NCBI RefSeq assembly: GCF_038594605.1
Contig: NZ_JBCFZM010000003.1
Coordinates: 528,963 to 592,962, forward strand
Reading direction: 5' to 3'
DNA length: 64,000 nt
From: Alteriqipengyuania bathyomarina_B
GTDB lineage: Bacteria > Pseudomonadota > Alphaproteobacteria > Sphingomonadales > Sphingomonadaceae
Shown here: piece by piece, positions 25,742-35,322 of the stretch
How positions within the stretch are numbered: position 1 is the stretch's first letter
Layout of the letters: every line of letters starts with the position of its first letter
Translations under genes and position numbers: made by a program
Notes under the pieces: model-generated
What the model was told of the DNA's origin: nothing
The model's database searches: none
What the model saw: only the letters and a program-made list of their open reading frames with translations

Positions 25742-26950
25742 ATGCAAATCCAGGCTGCCAAAGTCATCGTTACGAGCCCCGGGCGCAACTTCGTGACGCT
25801 CAAGATCGAAACCGACCAGGGAGTCCACGGAATCGGCGATGCCACGCTGAACGGGCGCGAACTTTCGGTGGTTTCCTATCTCGAAGATCACGTCAATCCG
25901 GCCCTGATCGGGAAGGATCCGCGCCGGATCGAGGATATCTGGCAGTATCTCTATCGCGGCGCCTACTGGCGTCGCGGTCCGGTGACAATGCGGGCAATTG
26001 CGGCGGTCGACGTGGCGCTGTGGGATATCAAGGCCAAGATGGCGGGCATGCCGCTGTACCAATTGCGGGGCGGACGCAGCCGCGACAAGGTGATGGTCTA
26101 TGGTCATGCCAACGGCAGCGATATCGGCGAGACGGTCGAAGCCGTGGGCGAGTATATCGATCTTGGCTACAAGGCGATCCGCGCGCAGACCGGCGTGCCG
26201 GGCATCAAGGATGCCTATGGAGTGGGCCGGGGCAAGCTGCATTACGAACCCGCCGATGCGGAGCTGCCTTCGGTGACAGGGTGGGATACGCGCAAGGCGC
26301 TGGACTACGTGCCCAAGCTGTTCGAAAAGCTGCGCAATACTTACGGCTACGACCATCACCTGCTGCATGACGGCCATCATCGTTACACCCCGCAGGAAGC
26401 GGCGAACCTGGGCAAGATGCTCGAACCTTTCCAGCTGTTCTGGCTGGAAGATTGCACCGCCGCTGAAAACCAGGAAGCGTTCAAGCTGGTCCGTCAGCAT
26501 ACGGTCACCCCGCTTGCCGTGGGCGAGATCTTCACCACGATCTGGGACTGCAAGGACCTGATCCAGAACCAGCTGATCGACTATATCCGCGCCACCATCG
26601 TCGGCGCGGGCGGCCTGACCCATCTGCGCCGCATCGCCGACCTTGCCGCGCTGTATCAGGTGCGCACCGGCTGCCACGGCGCGACCGACCTCTCGCCCGT
26701 CACGATGGGCACCGCGCTGCATTTCGACACTTGGGTGCCGAATTTCGGCATTCAGGAATACATGCGCCATACCGAGGCAACCGACGAGGTTTTCCCGCAC
26801 GATTACAGCTTCGCGGACGGCTACCTGCATTGCGGCGAAACCCCGGGCCACGGCGTCGATATCGACGAGGACCTTGCCGCGAAGTACCCTTACAAGCCTG
26901 CCTACCTCCCCGTCGCGCGACTGGAGGACGGCTCAATGTGGAACTGGTAG
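25742..26950 (+). CDS. manD: D-mannonate dehydratase, enolase superfamily
   Basis: A 402-residue enolase-superfamily enzyme, the same length as the structurally studied Novosphingobium ManD. The N-terminus is MQIQAAKVIVTSPGRNFVTL. The active-site segments are LLHDGHHRYTP (first metal ligand and catalytic histidine), FWLEDCTAAENQEAF and LAVGEIFTTIWDC (the other two acidic ligands), then TGCHGATDLSPVTMG and the C-terminal HYDYSF-like region PHDYSFADGYLHCGETPGHG. It dehydrates D-mannonate to 2-keto-3-deoxygluconate. It is divergent from the GntR regulator and 2 bp before the kdgK remnant, so the two once formed an operon. Confidence 0.93.
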   Translation: MQIQAAKVIVTSPGRNFVTLKIETDQGVHGIGDATLNGRELSVVSYLEDHVNPALIGKDPRRIEDIWQYLYRGAYWRRGPVTMRAIAAVDVALWDIKAKMAGMPLYQLRGGRSRDKVMVYGHANGSDIGETVEAVGEYIDLGYKAIRAQTGVPGIKDAYGVGRGKLHYEPADAELPSVTGWDTRKALDYVPKLFEKLRNTYGYDHHLLHDGHHRYTPQEAANLGKMLEPFQLFWLEDCTAAENQEAFKLVRQHTVTPLAVGEIFTTIWDCKDLIQNQLIDYIRATIVGAGGLTHLRRIADLAALYQVRTGCHGATDLSPVTMGTALHFDTWVPNFGIQEYMRHTEATDEVFPHDYSFADGYLHCGETPGHGVDIDEDLAAKYPYKPAYLPVARLEDGSMWNW

Positions 26951-26952
26951 GA

Positions 26953-27518
26953 ATGGCGGGCCGCAAGATCTGCCTGATCGGAGAAGGCATGGTCGAGCTG
27001 CGGAATGAAGCCGACGGCACATGCCGCATCGGGTATGGCGGCGATACGCTCAATACCGCGATCCATATGGCCCGCCACGGCTGCGACCTTGCATACGCCA
27101 CTGCGCTTGGTGAAGACACTTTCAGCACGCAGCTGCACGCTGCTTGGTCTGCTGAAGGGCTCGATTGCAGCGCCATCCTGACCGACCCGGAGCGTGGCGC
27201 CGGGCTCTATGCCATCACGCTGGATACGGCGGGCGAACGCAGCTTTGCCTATTGGCGCAGCGACAGCGCCGCACGGCAGCTCTTCGCTATGCCGGGGAGC
27301 AGCGCCCTCGCACAAGCCATCCGTGAGACAGGCGCGCTCGCTTTCTCGCTGATTTCCTTGGCGATATTGCCGGAGGAGGGGAGGGAAGCCCTTGTGGCGC
27401 TCGCGCGCTCGGTCCGCGAAGCGGACGGGCTTGTCGCCTTCGACGGTAATTACCGCCCGCGCCTGTGGGAGGATGCTGCAACCGCCGCTCGCTGGCGCGA
27501 CCGCGCGATCGCGGCGTC
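26953..27518 (+). pseudogene. kdgK: 2-keto-3-deoxygluconate kinase, 3' part lost
   Basis: The first 188 or so codons are a clear PfkB/ribokinase-type KDG kinase: ICLIGEGMVELRNEA, then IGYGGDTLNTAIHMARHGCD, AGLYAITLDTAGERSFAYWR and LVAFDGNYRPRLWEDAATAA. After DRAIAASG the similarity stops at about 27518 and the frame runs into the antisense of a TonB-receptor fragment. The C-terminal ATP site and catalytic GAGD motif are missing, so it cannot phosphorylate KDG. A functional copy would have to be elsewhere for the pathway to work. Confidence 0.8.
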
Positions 27519-28561
27519 GGGTTGTCCGCACGGCGCTGGTCGAAGCCGGACGAGATATCGTAGGCTTGGCCTTTGTAGCCGGTCGAGACGGAACCGAAGG
27601 CCATCAGGTCGTCGCCGAGGAATTGCTGCAAGGCCAAGCGCCAGGTTACCGCGGTTTCGCCGGTGTCGCCTTCGTAGACGTCCGCCGGGGTGCTGCGGTT
27701 GTCCACGAACCGGACTGTGATTTCTTCGCGGTTGATACGGGCACCGCCGGTCAGCAGCGTGGTTGGCGTAATGTCGTACCCCAACTGCGCGAACGCAGCA
27801 TTGCTGGTCGTCGAAGCCTCCGACTCCCAGTTCTGGCGCAGGAAGGACAGGAACGGGGCGGTTTCGCATTCGAAGCTGCGGTCGGTCGACCCGTCGGAGA
27901 AATACAGCCCGACCATGTAATCGAAAACGCCGCTCGTCGGCGATGTCAGCCGCAGCTCCTGCGAGAATTGTTTGGCCGCGTAGGGGCTCATCAGGAAGAT
28001 CGTGGGCTGGCGGTGAAATCCTGGTCGTTCTCCGCATAGTAGTTCCAGTTTTGGTAACTGCTCACGGAAGACAGGGTTGCAAAACCAAGGTCTTAGTCCG
28101 CTTTGCCGGCCAGCAGAAGCTGGTCGGTATCGTTCACGTTCTCATTATTGATCGTGACCGTGCGGTTTTCCGGCCCGACGGTCACGCCGGTCAGGTCGAA
28201 GCCCTGGTTGATCGGATTGCCGCTGTCATCGACCTGGTCGAGCCGACGATAGGTATCGATCCCGCCGTTGCCGCTCGACACGCTGTAGTCGGCGATGAGG
28301 CCGATCTCGACCGCGCCGAGATTGGCATTCAGCTTGCCGCGAACGCCCCAGTTCTCTTCCGCAACGGCGTGCTGTTGTTGGTGAGATTGGTCAGGTAGCC
28401 TTCGTAGTCGGAATAGTAGCCGTTGAGCCGGAAGCCTACCTGATCGGAAATCGGGCCGGACAGCATCGCGTCGAAGCGGTATTCCTCGTCCGTGGTCGCG
28501 GTGGCCTGCGCATAGCCGGTGAAGTGGTCGGTCGGGTCTTTCGTCGCGATGTTGATTACGC
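27519..28561 (-). pseudogene. TonB-dependent receptor fragment with several frameshifts
   Basis: Read on the reverse strand from 28561: VINIATKDPTDHFTGYAQAT, DQVGFRLNGYYSDYEGYL, then a frame change near 28370, ENWGVRGKLNANLG, GGIDTYRRLDQVDDSGNPIN, a TAA near 28094, LGFATLSSVSSYQNWNYYAE, another frame change near 28000, AKQFSQELRLTSPTSGVFDY, and LMAFGSVSTGYKGQAYDISS up to the kdgK junction. This is the barrel start and middle of a receptor. The signal peptide and plug are missing on one side and the C-terminal barrel on the other. Both ends coincide with abrupt loss of coding similarity, so it is a rearranged fragment. Confidence 0.8.
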
Positions 28562-28959
28562 AAAAAAGCGGTCTGGGCGGGCGGGGGCCGTGAATTTCCC
28601 TCGGCTGGCGCTGTGAAAATGCAGCGAGACCCCCTGCGGCGTCCGCTCATTGGTAATACCGATGATGTGGGGGCATGGACTTGGTCGGGAAGTGCGTCGT
28701 GCGCGAGCCGTCCAAGCGAGCTTTGCGCACTATCCTTCGGCCGCGATGGCTCCGCCGAGTGGGCGACGTTAAAGCGATCGGACCAAAGGTAAAACGACTT
28801 CGAATGATGGGAAACTATCGGTTCGGTCTATGGATAAGCCGGGCGGCTCTGCCGCACTGCCGATAGCTGCGTCTCGACCAGGCCCAGAAGATACTCTTGG
28901 GGATCGACGGTGCTTTGCGCCCTCCCAGAGAAGATGTCTGGCCGCCCGTCCGAGCTTGC
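28562..28959. other. gap without a supported gene
   Basis: About 400 bp between the receptor fragment and the LysR gene. Short frames exist on both strands, but none has a recognisable domain or start. I see no strong hairpin or repeat here. Confidence 0.4.
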
Positions 28960-29850
28960 TCACTCGCCGGCAGCGGCCCAGATACGTTCGACCACGGGCC
29001 GGGTGTTATTACGCGACCGGAATAGCCTGATCTCGAATTCGGTCTGCCAGGGGCCGGGGATCGGCCGCAAGTCCGGGTCGTTGCCATGTGCGATGATCGT
29101 CGTTTCCGGCAGCCAAGCGATCCCGAGGCCGAATGACACGGCGGTCCGCACGCTTTCCGCCAGGGTCGCACGGTACCGGGTTTGCAGACGCTGGCGAAAC
29201 GGCGCGTCCTGAATCAGTTCCATGACCAGGAACGACATCATCGCGGTGCCCGAATAGCCGACATACGGGATCGGCGGGCCATCGGGGTTGTCCAGCTGCG
29301 GATCTTCGATGCTGGTGTGGGCATAGGGGACGAGCCGGTCGCGGCCGATGACCTTCTGCTCGAACACGTTGGAATCGATCGCTTCCGAACCTGTGGGCAG
29401 CGCGTAGCTGATGAAAAAATCCGTCCGCTGCTCGCTCAATGAGGAAAGGTACTCCTCCACCGTCCGGGTCTCGGCCACGACCGACACCTCGAACGGTCCG
29501 ATCATCCGGTTCAGCTTCGAAACGAGCGAGGGCACGAAATAGAGCGCCAGCGTGTGGAGCGAAGCGATGGTGACCTCGTCGCGCGATTCTCGCGAGAGCG
29601 CTTCGGCCTGGAGCCGGGCTTCATAGGCATGGGAGATGATCTCGTGCGCCGCGGCCACGAATTCCGCCCCCGCAGCGGTCATGCGAATGGGATGCTGCGA
29701 ACGGTCCAGCAGTTCCGCGCCGGCCCACAATTCGAGCGACTTGATACGGCGGCTGAGCGCGGACTGGGTGATATGCCGACGCTCTGCTGCACGCGCAAAG
29801 TGTCCCACTTCGGCAACACAAACGAGGTCTTCAAGCCACCTGAGATGCAT
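28960..29850 (-). CDS. LysR-family transcriptional regulator
   Basis: A 296-residue regulator. The N-terminal helix-turn-helix is HFARAAERRHITQSALSRRI within the first 35 residues, followed by KSLELWAGAELLDRSQHPIR. The effector domain contains VTIASLHTLALYFVPSLVSK and the late segment AVSFGLGIAWLPETTI. The ATG at 29850 gives the usual short N-terminal arm. It is divergent from the large TonB receptor across a 176-bp A/T-richer gap, so it probably controls that receptor; the ligand is unknown. Confidence 0.93.
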   Translation of the reverse strand: MHLRWLEDLVCVAEVGHFARAAERRHITQSALSRRIKSLELWAGAELLDRSQHPIRMTAAGAEFVAAAHEIISHAYEARLQAEALSRESRDEVTIASLHTLALYFVPSLVSKLNRMIGPFEVSVVAETRTVEEYLSSLSEQRTDFFISYALPTGSEAIDSNVFEQKVIGRDRLVPYAHTSIEDPQLDNPDGPPIPYVGYSGTAMMSFLVMELIQDAPFRQRLQTRYRATLAESVRTAVSFGLGIAWLPETTIIAHGNDPDLRPIPGPWQTEFEIRLFRSRNNTRPVVERIWAAAGE

Positions 29851-30026
29851 AAGGCGTCGGCTTATCAGCGTCTTGCGTTTTTGTCATCGGCCATGGTCAA
29901 TTTCGAATTTGCGCAGGTCGGAAGGCGCCGCCCTTATTGGGTGAAACGGAATTTCAAATTGCGGCGTTGTCGGCATCCGAAAATTTCGTCGGGATTCAGA
30001 TAATCGATCAAGAATAAGGGGGTCGT

Positions 30027-33000
30027 ATGAAAAACCTATTGCTCGTCACGTCCTGCACAGGAGCACTCGCGATCGCGATGACCCCTGGCGCCGCTCTCGC
30101 CCAGAGTACGGGCCAGGATACCGGATCGGCGGAAAACCCTGCGACACTGCCGGTTGCGACCGATCAGCAAGCCGAACCGGAAGAAAACGTCATCACGGTG
30201 ACCGGCTCGCGCATCCGGCGTTCGAACGCCACGGCCGCCATTCCCCTCCAGATCTTCAATCGCGAAACGATCGAGGAAAGCGGATCGGTCGATCTCGCAG
30301 AGATTGTCGCCGAAATTCCCGGCGTCGATTCCGACCTTTCTCCCGAATCGACGAACACCAGCGTCCAGAACTCGGGCATCAGCACGATCAACCTGCGCCG
30401 CCTTGGCAGCAATCGGACGCTGACCCTGATCGACGGTCGCCGCGCCATCTCCAACGCGGGCAATGGCGAGCGCGTCAGCCTGAACACAATCCCGGCCGGG
30501 TTCGTCGACTCGATCGAAATCACCACCGGCGGCGCGTCTGCGATCTATGGGTCGGACGCGATCGCGGGGGTGGTGAACATTCTGCTCAAGGACGACTTCG
30601 ACGGGTTCGACGCAAACCTGCGTTACGCTAAGCCGGAACGCTCGGGCGAGCAGGAAATCCTTGCCGACCTGGCGTGGGGCCGCAATTTCGACGAAGGGCG
30701 CGGCAACATCATGGTCGGCTTCAGCTACGAGCATGAAGACCCGATCTACGCGGATGGAACCCGCCCGGATTCGATCCGCGCCGTGTCGTGGGGCGTGCCA
30801 AGCGACATCGGCAATTTCAACGATGAGTCGCTGCTTCCGGGTTGCGATGACAGCGGGCGCTACTGCTTCACGCCCAGCCTTACTTCCTACATCCCCGGCG
30901 GGCGCTTCGAGTCCGACGATGCGTGGAATATCGGCGGCGTGTGGTACAATGATCAGTCGTTGCTGCCCGACGATGGCCGTACTTCGGGAGAAGCGTTCGA
31001 GACCTATCCGGACGGCTACAACCTTCGTCCCGGCCAGACGCTCTCGCCCGAATATGAAATGTGGTCGGGCGCGATCAAGGCGCGTTACGACCTGACGCCG
31101 AGCATCAGGTTCGACGCCGGGGCCATGTACACCGTCATCAACACGCGCGCCCGCAGCGCACCGGAAGCGGCGATTTATGGCGACACCTACGCCGTGCTCG
31201 ATGCCGACGGGAATGCGACGTATGATGCCAACGGCGTCATCATCGAGGCCGAACTGCCGCAAATCGCCTCCAGCCATCCGTTCATTCCGCCCGAAGTCGA
31301 AGAAACGCGCTCGGGCTCGGTTAGCTGGTACCGCCGTTTCAACGAGCTGGGCTGGGACGAGAAGAACAATGATCGCCAGACCCTGCGGACCAATTTCGGC
31401 CTTTCAGGCGATGCGTGGGGCGACTGGCAGTGGAATGTCGGCGGCACCTACGGCACCTATAACCAGCATCAGCGTGACCTGAACGAGATCGACCTTCAGC
31501 ATCTCGCGAACGCTCTTCAGGTGACAACGATCGACGGAGAAGTGGTCTGCGCCAGCGCCGCAGCGCGCGAGGAGGGCTGCGTGGCGGTCAACATCTTCGG
31601 CGAGGGTTCGATCACCGAGCCCATGGCAGACTATATCCGGTACAATGCCGACCTGCGGCAGGAACGCGAGCAGGTGACCGGCCTTGCCAGCGCCAACGGC
31701 ACGTTGTTCGAGCTTCCGGCCGGACCACTCAAGGCTGCTGCGGGACTGGAATACCGTCGCGAGTACCAGCGGACCTGGGGGCAGGGAGGTGACAAGATCC
31801 TTCAGACGACCTCGACCGGCGTGCCGGATATCGAGGCGCGCTTCGACGTCATCGAAGCGTTTGCCGAGATCGACGTTCCGGTTTTGGAGACCGTTTCGCT
31901 CCAGCTCGCCGGTCGCATTGCGGACTACTCCACCGTTGGCACGGTCTCCAGCTACAACATCGGGGGCAGCTTCTTCCCAAGCCCCGACGTTCGCTTCCGC
32001 GCGCAATATTCGCGCTCGCAGCGTGCGCCGACCCTGACCGAGTTCTTCTCCCCGCCACGCGGCGACTATGACTCGCTCACCGATCCGTGCGGCGGGCTGC
32101 TGCCAGACGGTACCGGAATCACGCCGCCTCCGGGGAGCGATGCGAGTGCGGCGACGATTGCCGCCAATTGCCTCGCCGAACCGGGCATCCAGGCCTATTT
32201 TGCGGACCCGGACAACGCCGGGCAGGCGTTCGGTGTGGGGGGCAGCGTTTACGGGCCCAACGCAGGCAACACCAACCTGCGGGAAGAAACGGCGGACACG
32301 TTCACTGCGGGTGTGATCCTGACCCCCCGCTTCGTCCCCGGCCTGTCGCTGATCGTCGATTACTACCAGATCAACGTGAAGGACGCGATCGGTTCGGTCT
32401 CGACCCAGCTGGCAGCCGAGCTGTGCTACACTGCGGACAATTATCCGAACAATCGCTTTTGCGACACGATCACTCGCAACCCGGCCAATGGCGCGGTCCG
32501 CGAAGTCATCAACCAGTCCGAGAACCTCGATCGCTACGAGACGTCCGGGATCGACACCACGCTCAACTACGACTGGGAAATCGGCGGCATTCCGGGCGAT
32601 TTCGATTTCAATGTGATCTACACGCACTACCTTGAGGATTCGTATTCGTTCCAAGCGATCGACGGGCTGCAGACCGAGGATACGCTCGGCATCATCGGCA
32701 ATCCGAAGGACGAATTCCGCGCCAAGATCGGCTGGAGTCACGAGGGCCTGCGCGTGACCTGGACGACGCTGTTCAAGAGCGGCGGCGTGGATGACAAGGA
32801 TGTTGGACCGGGCGAACCCGCCTATTTCGACGTCGGTTCGCAGTCCTATCACAACGTCTACGTCGGCTACACGCTGCGTCGCCGTCCGACGGTTCGCTTG
32901 TATGCCGGTGTGAACAACGTGTTCGACGATCTGGGGCCGTTCCTGCCCAGCGGCCTGAACAGCGGAAACAGCCGCAACATCGTGTCCTCGCTCAACGATC

Positions 33001-33044
33001 TCGACGGACGTGAATTCTACCTCGGCGCACGCTTCGCTTTCTGA
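30027..33044 (+). CDS. TonB-dependent outer-membrane receptor
   Basis: A 1,005-residue receptor. A signal peptide ends near ALAQSTGQ, the TonB-box-like region is EENVITVTGSRIRRS, and the plug carries STINLRRLGSNRTLTLIDGR, SIEITTGGASAIYGSDAIAG and VVNILLKDDFDG. The 22-strand barrel follows, with FRAQYSRSQRAPTLTEFFSP and a terminal phenylalanine (FYLGARFAF). There is no STN domain, so it is not a transducer. AAGGGGG lies four bases before the ATG. The RIRRSN start and loop layout resemble receptors for oligopeptides or oligosaccharides in Sphingomonadales; the following S9 peptidase favours peptides. Confidence 0.93.
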   Translation: MKNLLLVTSCTGALAIAMTPGAALAQSTGQDTGSAENPATLPVATDQQAEPEENVITVTGSRIRRSNATAAIPLQIFNRETIEESGSVDLAEIVAEIPGVDSDLSPESTNTSVQNSGISTINLRRLGSNRTLTLIDGRRAISNAGNGERVSLNTIPAGFVDSIEITTGGASAIYGSDAIAGVVNILLKDDFDGFDANLRYAKPERSGEQEILADLAWGRNFDEGRGNIMVGFSYEHEDPIYADGTRPDSIRAVSWGVPSDIGNFNDESLLPGCDDSGRYCFTPSLTSYIPGGRFESDDAWNIGGVWYNDQSLLPDDGRTSGEAFETYPDGYNLRPGQTLSPEYEMWSGAIKARYDLTPSIRFDAGAMYTVINTRARSAPEAAIYGDTYAVLDADGNATYDANGVIIEAELPQIASSHPFIPPEVEETRSGSVSWYRRFNELGWDEKNNDRQTLRTNFGLSGDAWGDWQWNVGGTYGTYNQHQRDLNEIDLQHLANALQVTTIDGEVVCASAAAREEGCVAVNIFGEGSITEPMADYIRYNADLRQEREQVTGLASANGTLFELPAGPLKAAAGLEYRREYQRTWGQGGDKILQTTSTGVPDIEARFDVIEAFAEIDVPVLETVSLQLAGRIADYSTVGTVSSYNIGGSFFPSPDVRFRAQYSRSQRAPTLTEFFSPPRGDYDSLTDPCGGLLPDGTGITPPPGSDASAATIAANCLAEPGIQAYFADPDNAGQAFGVGGSVYGPNAGNTNLREETADTFTAGVILTPRFVPGLSLIVDYYQINVKDAIGSVSTQLAAELCYTADNYPNNRFCDTITRNPANGAVREVINQSENLDRYETSGIDTTLNYDWEIGGIPGDFDFNVIYTHYLEDSYSFQAIDGLQTEDTLGIIGNPKDEFRAKIGWSHEGLRVTWTTLFKSGGVDDKDVGPGEPAYFDVGSQSYHNVYVGYTLRRRPTVRLYAGVNNVFDDLGPFLPSGLNSGNSRNIVSSLNDLDGREFYLGARFAF

Positions 33045-33057
33045 CGAGCGATCGAGA

Positions 33058-33089
33058 GGAGAGCCGGGCAGGCTATTGCCCGGCTCTCC
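33058..33089 (+). terminator. strong hairpin after the TonB receptor
   Basis: A perfect 13-bp stem with a six-base loop: GGAGAGCCGGGCA at 33058-33070 and TGCCCGGCTCTCC at 33077-33089. It begins 13 bp after the receptor stop and lies 52 bp before the peptidase start. No T-run follows, so it may act as an attenuator or a 3'-end stabiliser rather than a full terminator. Confidence 0.65.
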
Positions 33090-33141
33090 CCATTTCGCCC
33101 ATCCGCCGCAAACCCCAGACCTGCCATGGAGGTGCGCCACC

Positions 33142-35079
33142 ATGCGGCGACCGCTGCCCCTGATCCTCACCTGTCTTGTCCTTCTCTCCGCACCCGCAAG
33201 TGCCCAAGAGCGCCGCCAGTTCGGCGATAATCTGTACCTTGAGAATGTGCCGCAGTCGGTTCTGTACGATGGGCGCGAGGTCGCCGGGCACATGCAGACG
33301 CAGAACAGCTATTCGGTGCGCGGCTGGACGCATGATGGCGACGCCATGCTGTTTTCCTATCGCGGCGACCTCTATCGCCGGGCGAGCGTCAACGGCGACT
33401 ACGCCAAACTTCTAGACCTGCCGGGCGTCAGCCTGTCGAATGCGAAACCCGCGTCTGTCTGTGGGCGCGAGGGTTATGTCTTCACCTCCGACCGCGATGG
33501 CGACGAGTATAGCGCCGTCTACCTGACCGACGGGCGGTCTTTCGATGCCGACAAGATCTCGCCGGGGAAGTCGCGCAACGTATCGGTCATCGTGTCCGAC
33601 ACGCGCGACCGGATCGCTTACGCAAGCGCAGAGGCAGGCACCGGGGTGTGGCAGCTGATCGCGCAATCGACCTGCGCCGATGAAGCTCCGCAGGTCCTCG
33701 CACGGGGCAATGCGCCTTTCTATCCCGACGACTTCAGCCCCGCTGGCCGCCACCTGCTCGCCGAAGGCCCGGCAGACGAGGGCTTCAAGCTCTCGGAAAT
33801 CGACCTCGAAACCGGGGAGGAGACAATCCTTCTGCACGCGGACGAGGACATAAAGGACTCCGCCTACTCAGCGGACGGGCGGTACATCTTCTTCACCAGC
33901 AACGCCTATTCCGACTTCATCGAACTGATGCGTTATGATCGTGAGACCGGCGAACTGATCCCGGTGCTCAGCGATGTCGGTTTCGACATTGATGGCATCG
34001 CGGTTGCGCCCGATCGCAGCCGGATGGCGGTGTCGTACAACCGCGACGGGCTGTCGATTATCGTCGTGATCGACATGAACCGGCTGGCGCTCATCGCTGG
34101 CCCGGCCGAGCGTTCGCCCGGTGTGGTCAGCGGCATGCGCTTTTCGCCCGATGGCGAGATGCTGGCGATGCGCGTGTCGCAGCCCGAAGTGCCATGGCGT
34201 TCGGGGCTGTACGATTATCGCACCGGCGCGTTCGAGCCGTGGACGGGCGGTTTCAAGCCGAACCAGAAGATGACCTCGCTCATACCGGACCTGACCTCCT
34301 ACCAGACTTTCGACATGGATGGCGACGCACCCCGTCGCATCCCGCTGCTCGTCTATCGTCCCTCGACCGCTTCGGCCGAGAAACCCGCGCCGGTGGTGAT
34401 CTTCGCGCATGGCGGCCCGGAATCGCAGTCGCGCCCCAGCTTCAGCCGTTTCTACCACTATATCGTGACGCAGATGGGGATCGCCGTGCTGCGGCCGAAC
34501 ATTCGCGGCTCCGATGGGTATGGCAAGACCTTCGAACAGCTCGACGAGACGACCCGCCGGGCGGATGCGATCCGCGATATCGGGACCCTGCTCGATTGGG
34601 TCGAGGAACAGTCCGATCTCGATGCGTCGCGCGTGGTGATTGCAGGCGGCTCGTATGGAGGGTTCGTCTCGCTTGCCTCGCTGGTCGAATATTCGGATCG
34701 CCTGAAGGGCGGAATCTCGCGCTTCGGCGTCTCCGATTTCGCCTCCTTCATGGAAAATACCGAGCCTTACCGGGTCGATAACCGGAGGCGCGAATATGGC
34801 GACGAGCGCGACCCCGAGGTTGCGGCGTTCTTCCGGAAGGTATCTCCGATGCAGAATGCGGACAGGATCACGGTGCCCGTCCTGTTCATTCAGGGGGGCA
34901 ACGATCCGCGGGTGCCGCAGCAGCAGTCCGAAGACATGATCGCGGCGATCCGGGCCAACGGCGTGCGGGTGTCCTATGTTCTCGCCACCGATGAGGGGCA
35001 CGGTTTCGACAAGAGCGAGAACAGCCGCATATCCGATGGCGCGCAGATCGCCTTCCTGCGCGAGATGCTGCTCGACTGA
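33142..35079 (+). CDS. S9-family serine peptidase (prolyl oligopeptidase type), exported
   Basis: A 645-residue enzyme. The signal peptide MRRPLPLILTCLVLLSAPAS is followed by AQ. Residues 30 to about 390 form a WD/beta-propeller-like part (DRDGDEYSAVYLTDGR, MRFSPDGEMLAMRVS). The catalytic alpha/beta-hydrolase domain has VVIFAHGGPESQSRP, the nucleophile in RVVIAGGSYGGFVSLA, the aspartate in GGNDPRVPQ and the histidine in DEGHGFDKSE. GGAGG lies nine bases before the ATG at 33142, which settles the start. It probably trims peptides in the periplasm for the adjacent TonB receptor system. Confidence 0.92.
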   Translation: MRRPLPLILTCLVLLSAPASAQERRQFGDNLYLENVPQSVLYDGREVAGHMQTQNSYSVRGWTHDGDAMLFSYRGDLYRRASVNGDYAKLLDLPGVSLSNAKPASVCGREGYVFTSDRDGDEYSAVYLTDGRSFDADKISPGKSRNVSVIVSDTRDRIAYASAEAGTGVWQLIAQSTCADEAPQVLARGNAPFYPDDFSPAGRHLLAEGPADEGFKLSEIDLETGEETILLHADEDIKDSAYSADGRYIFFTSNAYSDFIELMRYDRETGELIPVLSDVGFDIDGIAVAPDRSRMAVSYNRDGLSIIVVIDMNRLALIAGPAERSPGVVSGMRFSPDGEMLAMRVSQPEVPWRSGLYDYRTGAFEPWTGGFKPNQKMTSLIPDLTSYQTFDMDGDAPRRIPLLVYRPSTASAEKPAPVVIFAHGGPESQSRPSFSRFYHYIVTQMGIAVLRPNIRGSDGYGKTFEQLDETTRRADAIRDIGTLLDWVEEQSDLDASRVVIAGGSYGGFVSLASLVEYSDRLKGGISRFGVSDFASFMENTEPYRVDNRRREYGDERDPEVAAFFRKVSPMQNADRITVPVLFIQGGNDPRVPQQQSEDMIAAIRANGVRVSYVLATDEGHGFDKSENSRISDGAQIAFLREMLLD

Positions 35080-35291
35080 GGGCAGCGGACAGCTGACCCG
35101 CGAGGGGCCGCCGTCCGCCCGGGGCAGTCGCGCCCAAGCGGAAGGTCACGAGCGATCCGGCGATGACCGGGCGGGAAGACAACGGGGGCAAGGCGCAACA
35201 GAACTGCACGGACAGGAGGCAGCCGGGTCTGGCCGCTTACCGTCTGCCGAGGCCACCGTCATAGTGGTGCGCCCTCAATTCTTGCGATCTT

Positions 35292-35321
35292 CCTTCCCGA
35301 GCATGGATCGACCCGGGAAGG
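35292..35321. terminator. hairpin between convergent peptidase genes
   Basis: CCTTCCCG at 35292-35299 pairs with CGGGAAGG at 35314-35321. It lies in the 243-bp gap between the convergent S9 and M16 genes, directly beyond the M16 stop at 35323, so it could end transcription from either side. There is no T-run. Confidence 0.4.
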
Positions 35322-35322
35322 C

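Noticed and set aside
31404..33293. 629-codon reverse frame opposite the TonB receptor
   Set aside because: Shadow of the receptor barrel. No start site or domains, and it runs into the S9 gene.
33868..35001. 377-codon reverse frame inside the S9 peptidase gene
   Set aside because: Antisense artefact. The peptidase has an intact catalytic triad, signal peptide and ribosome-binding site.
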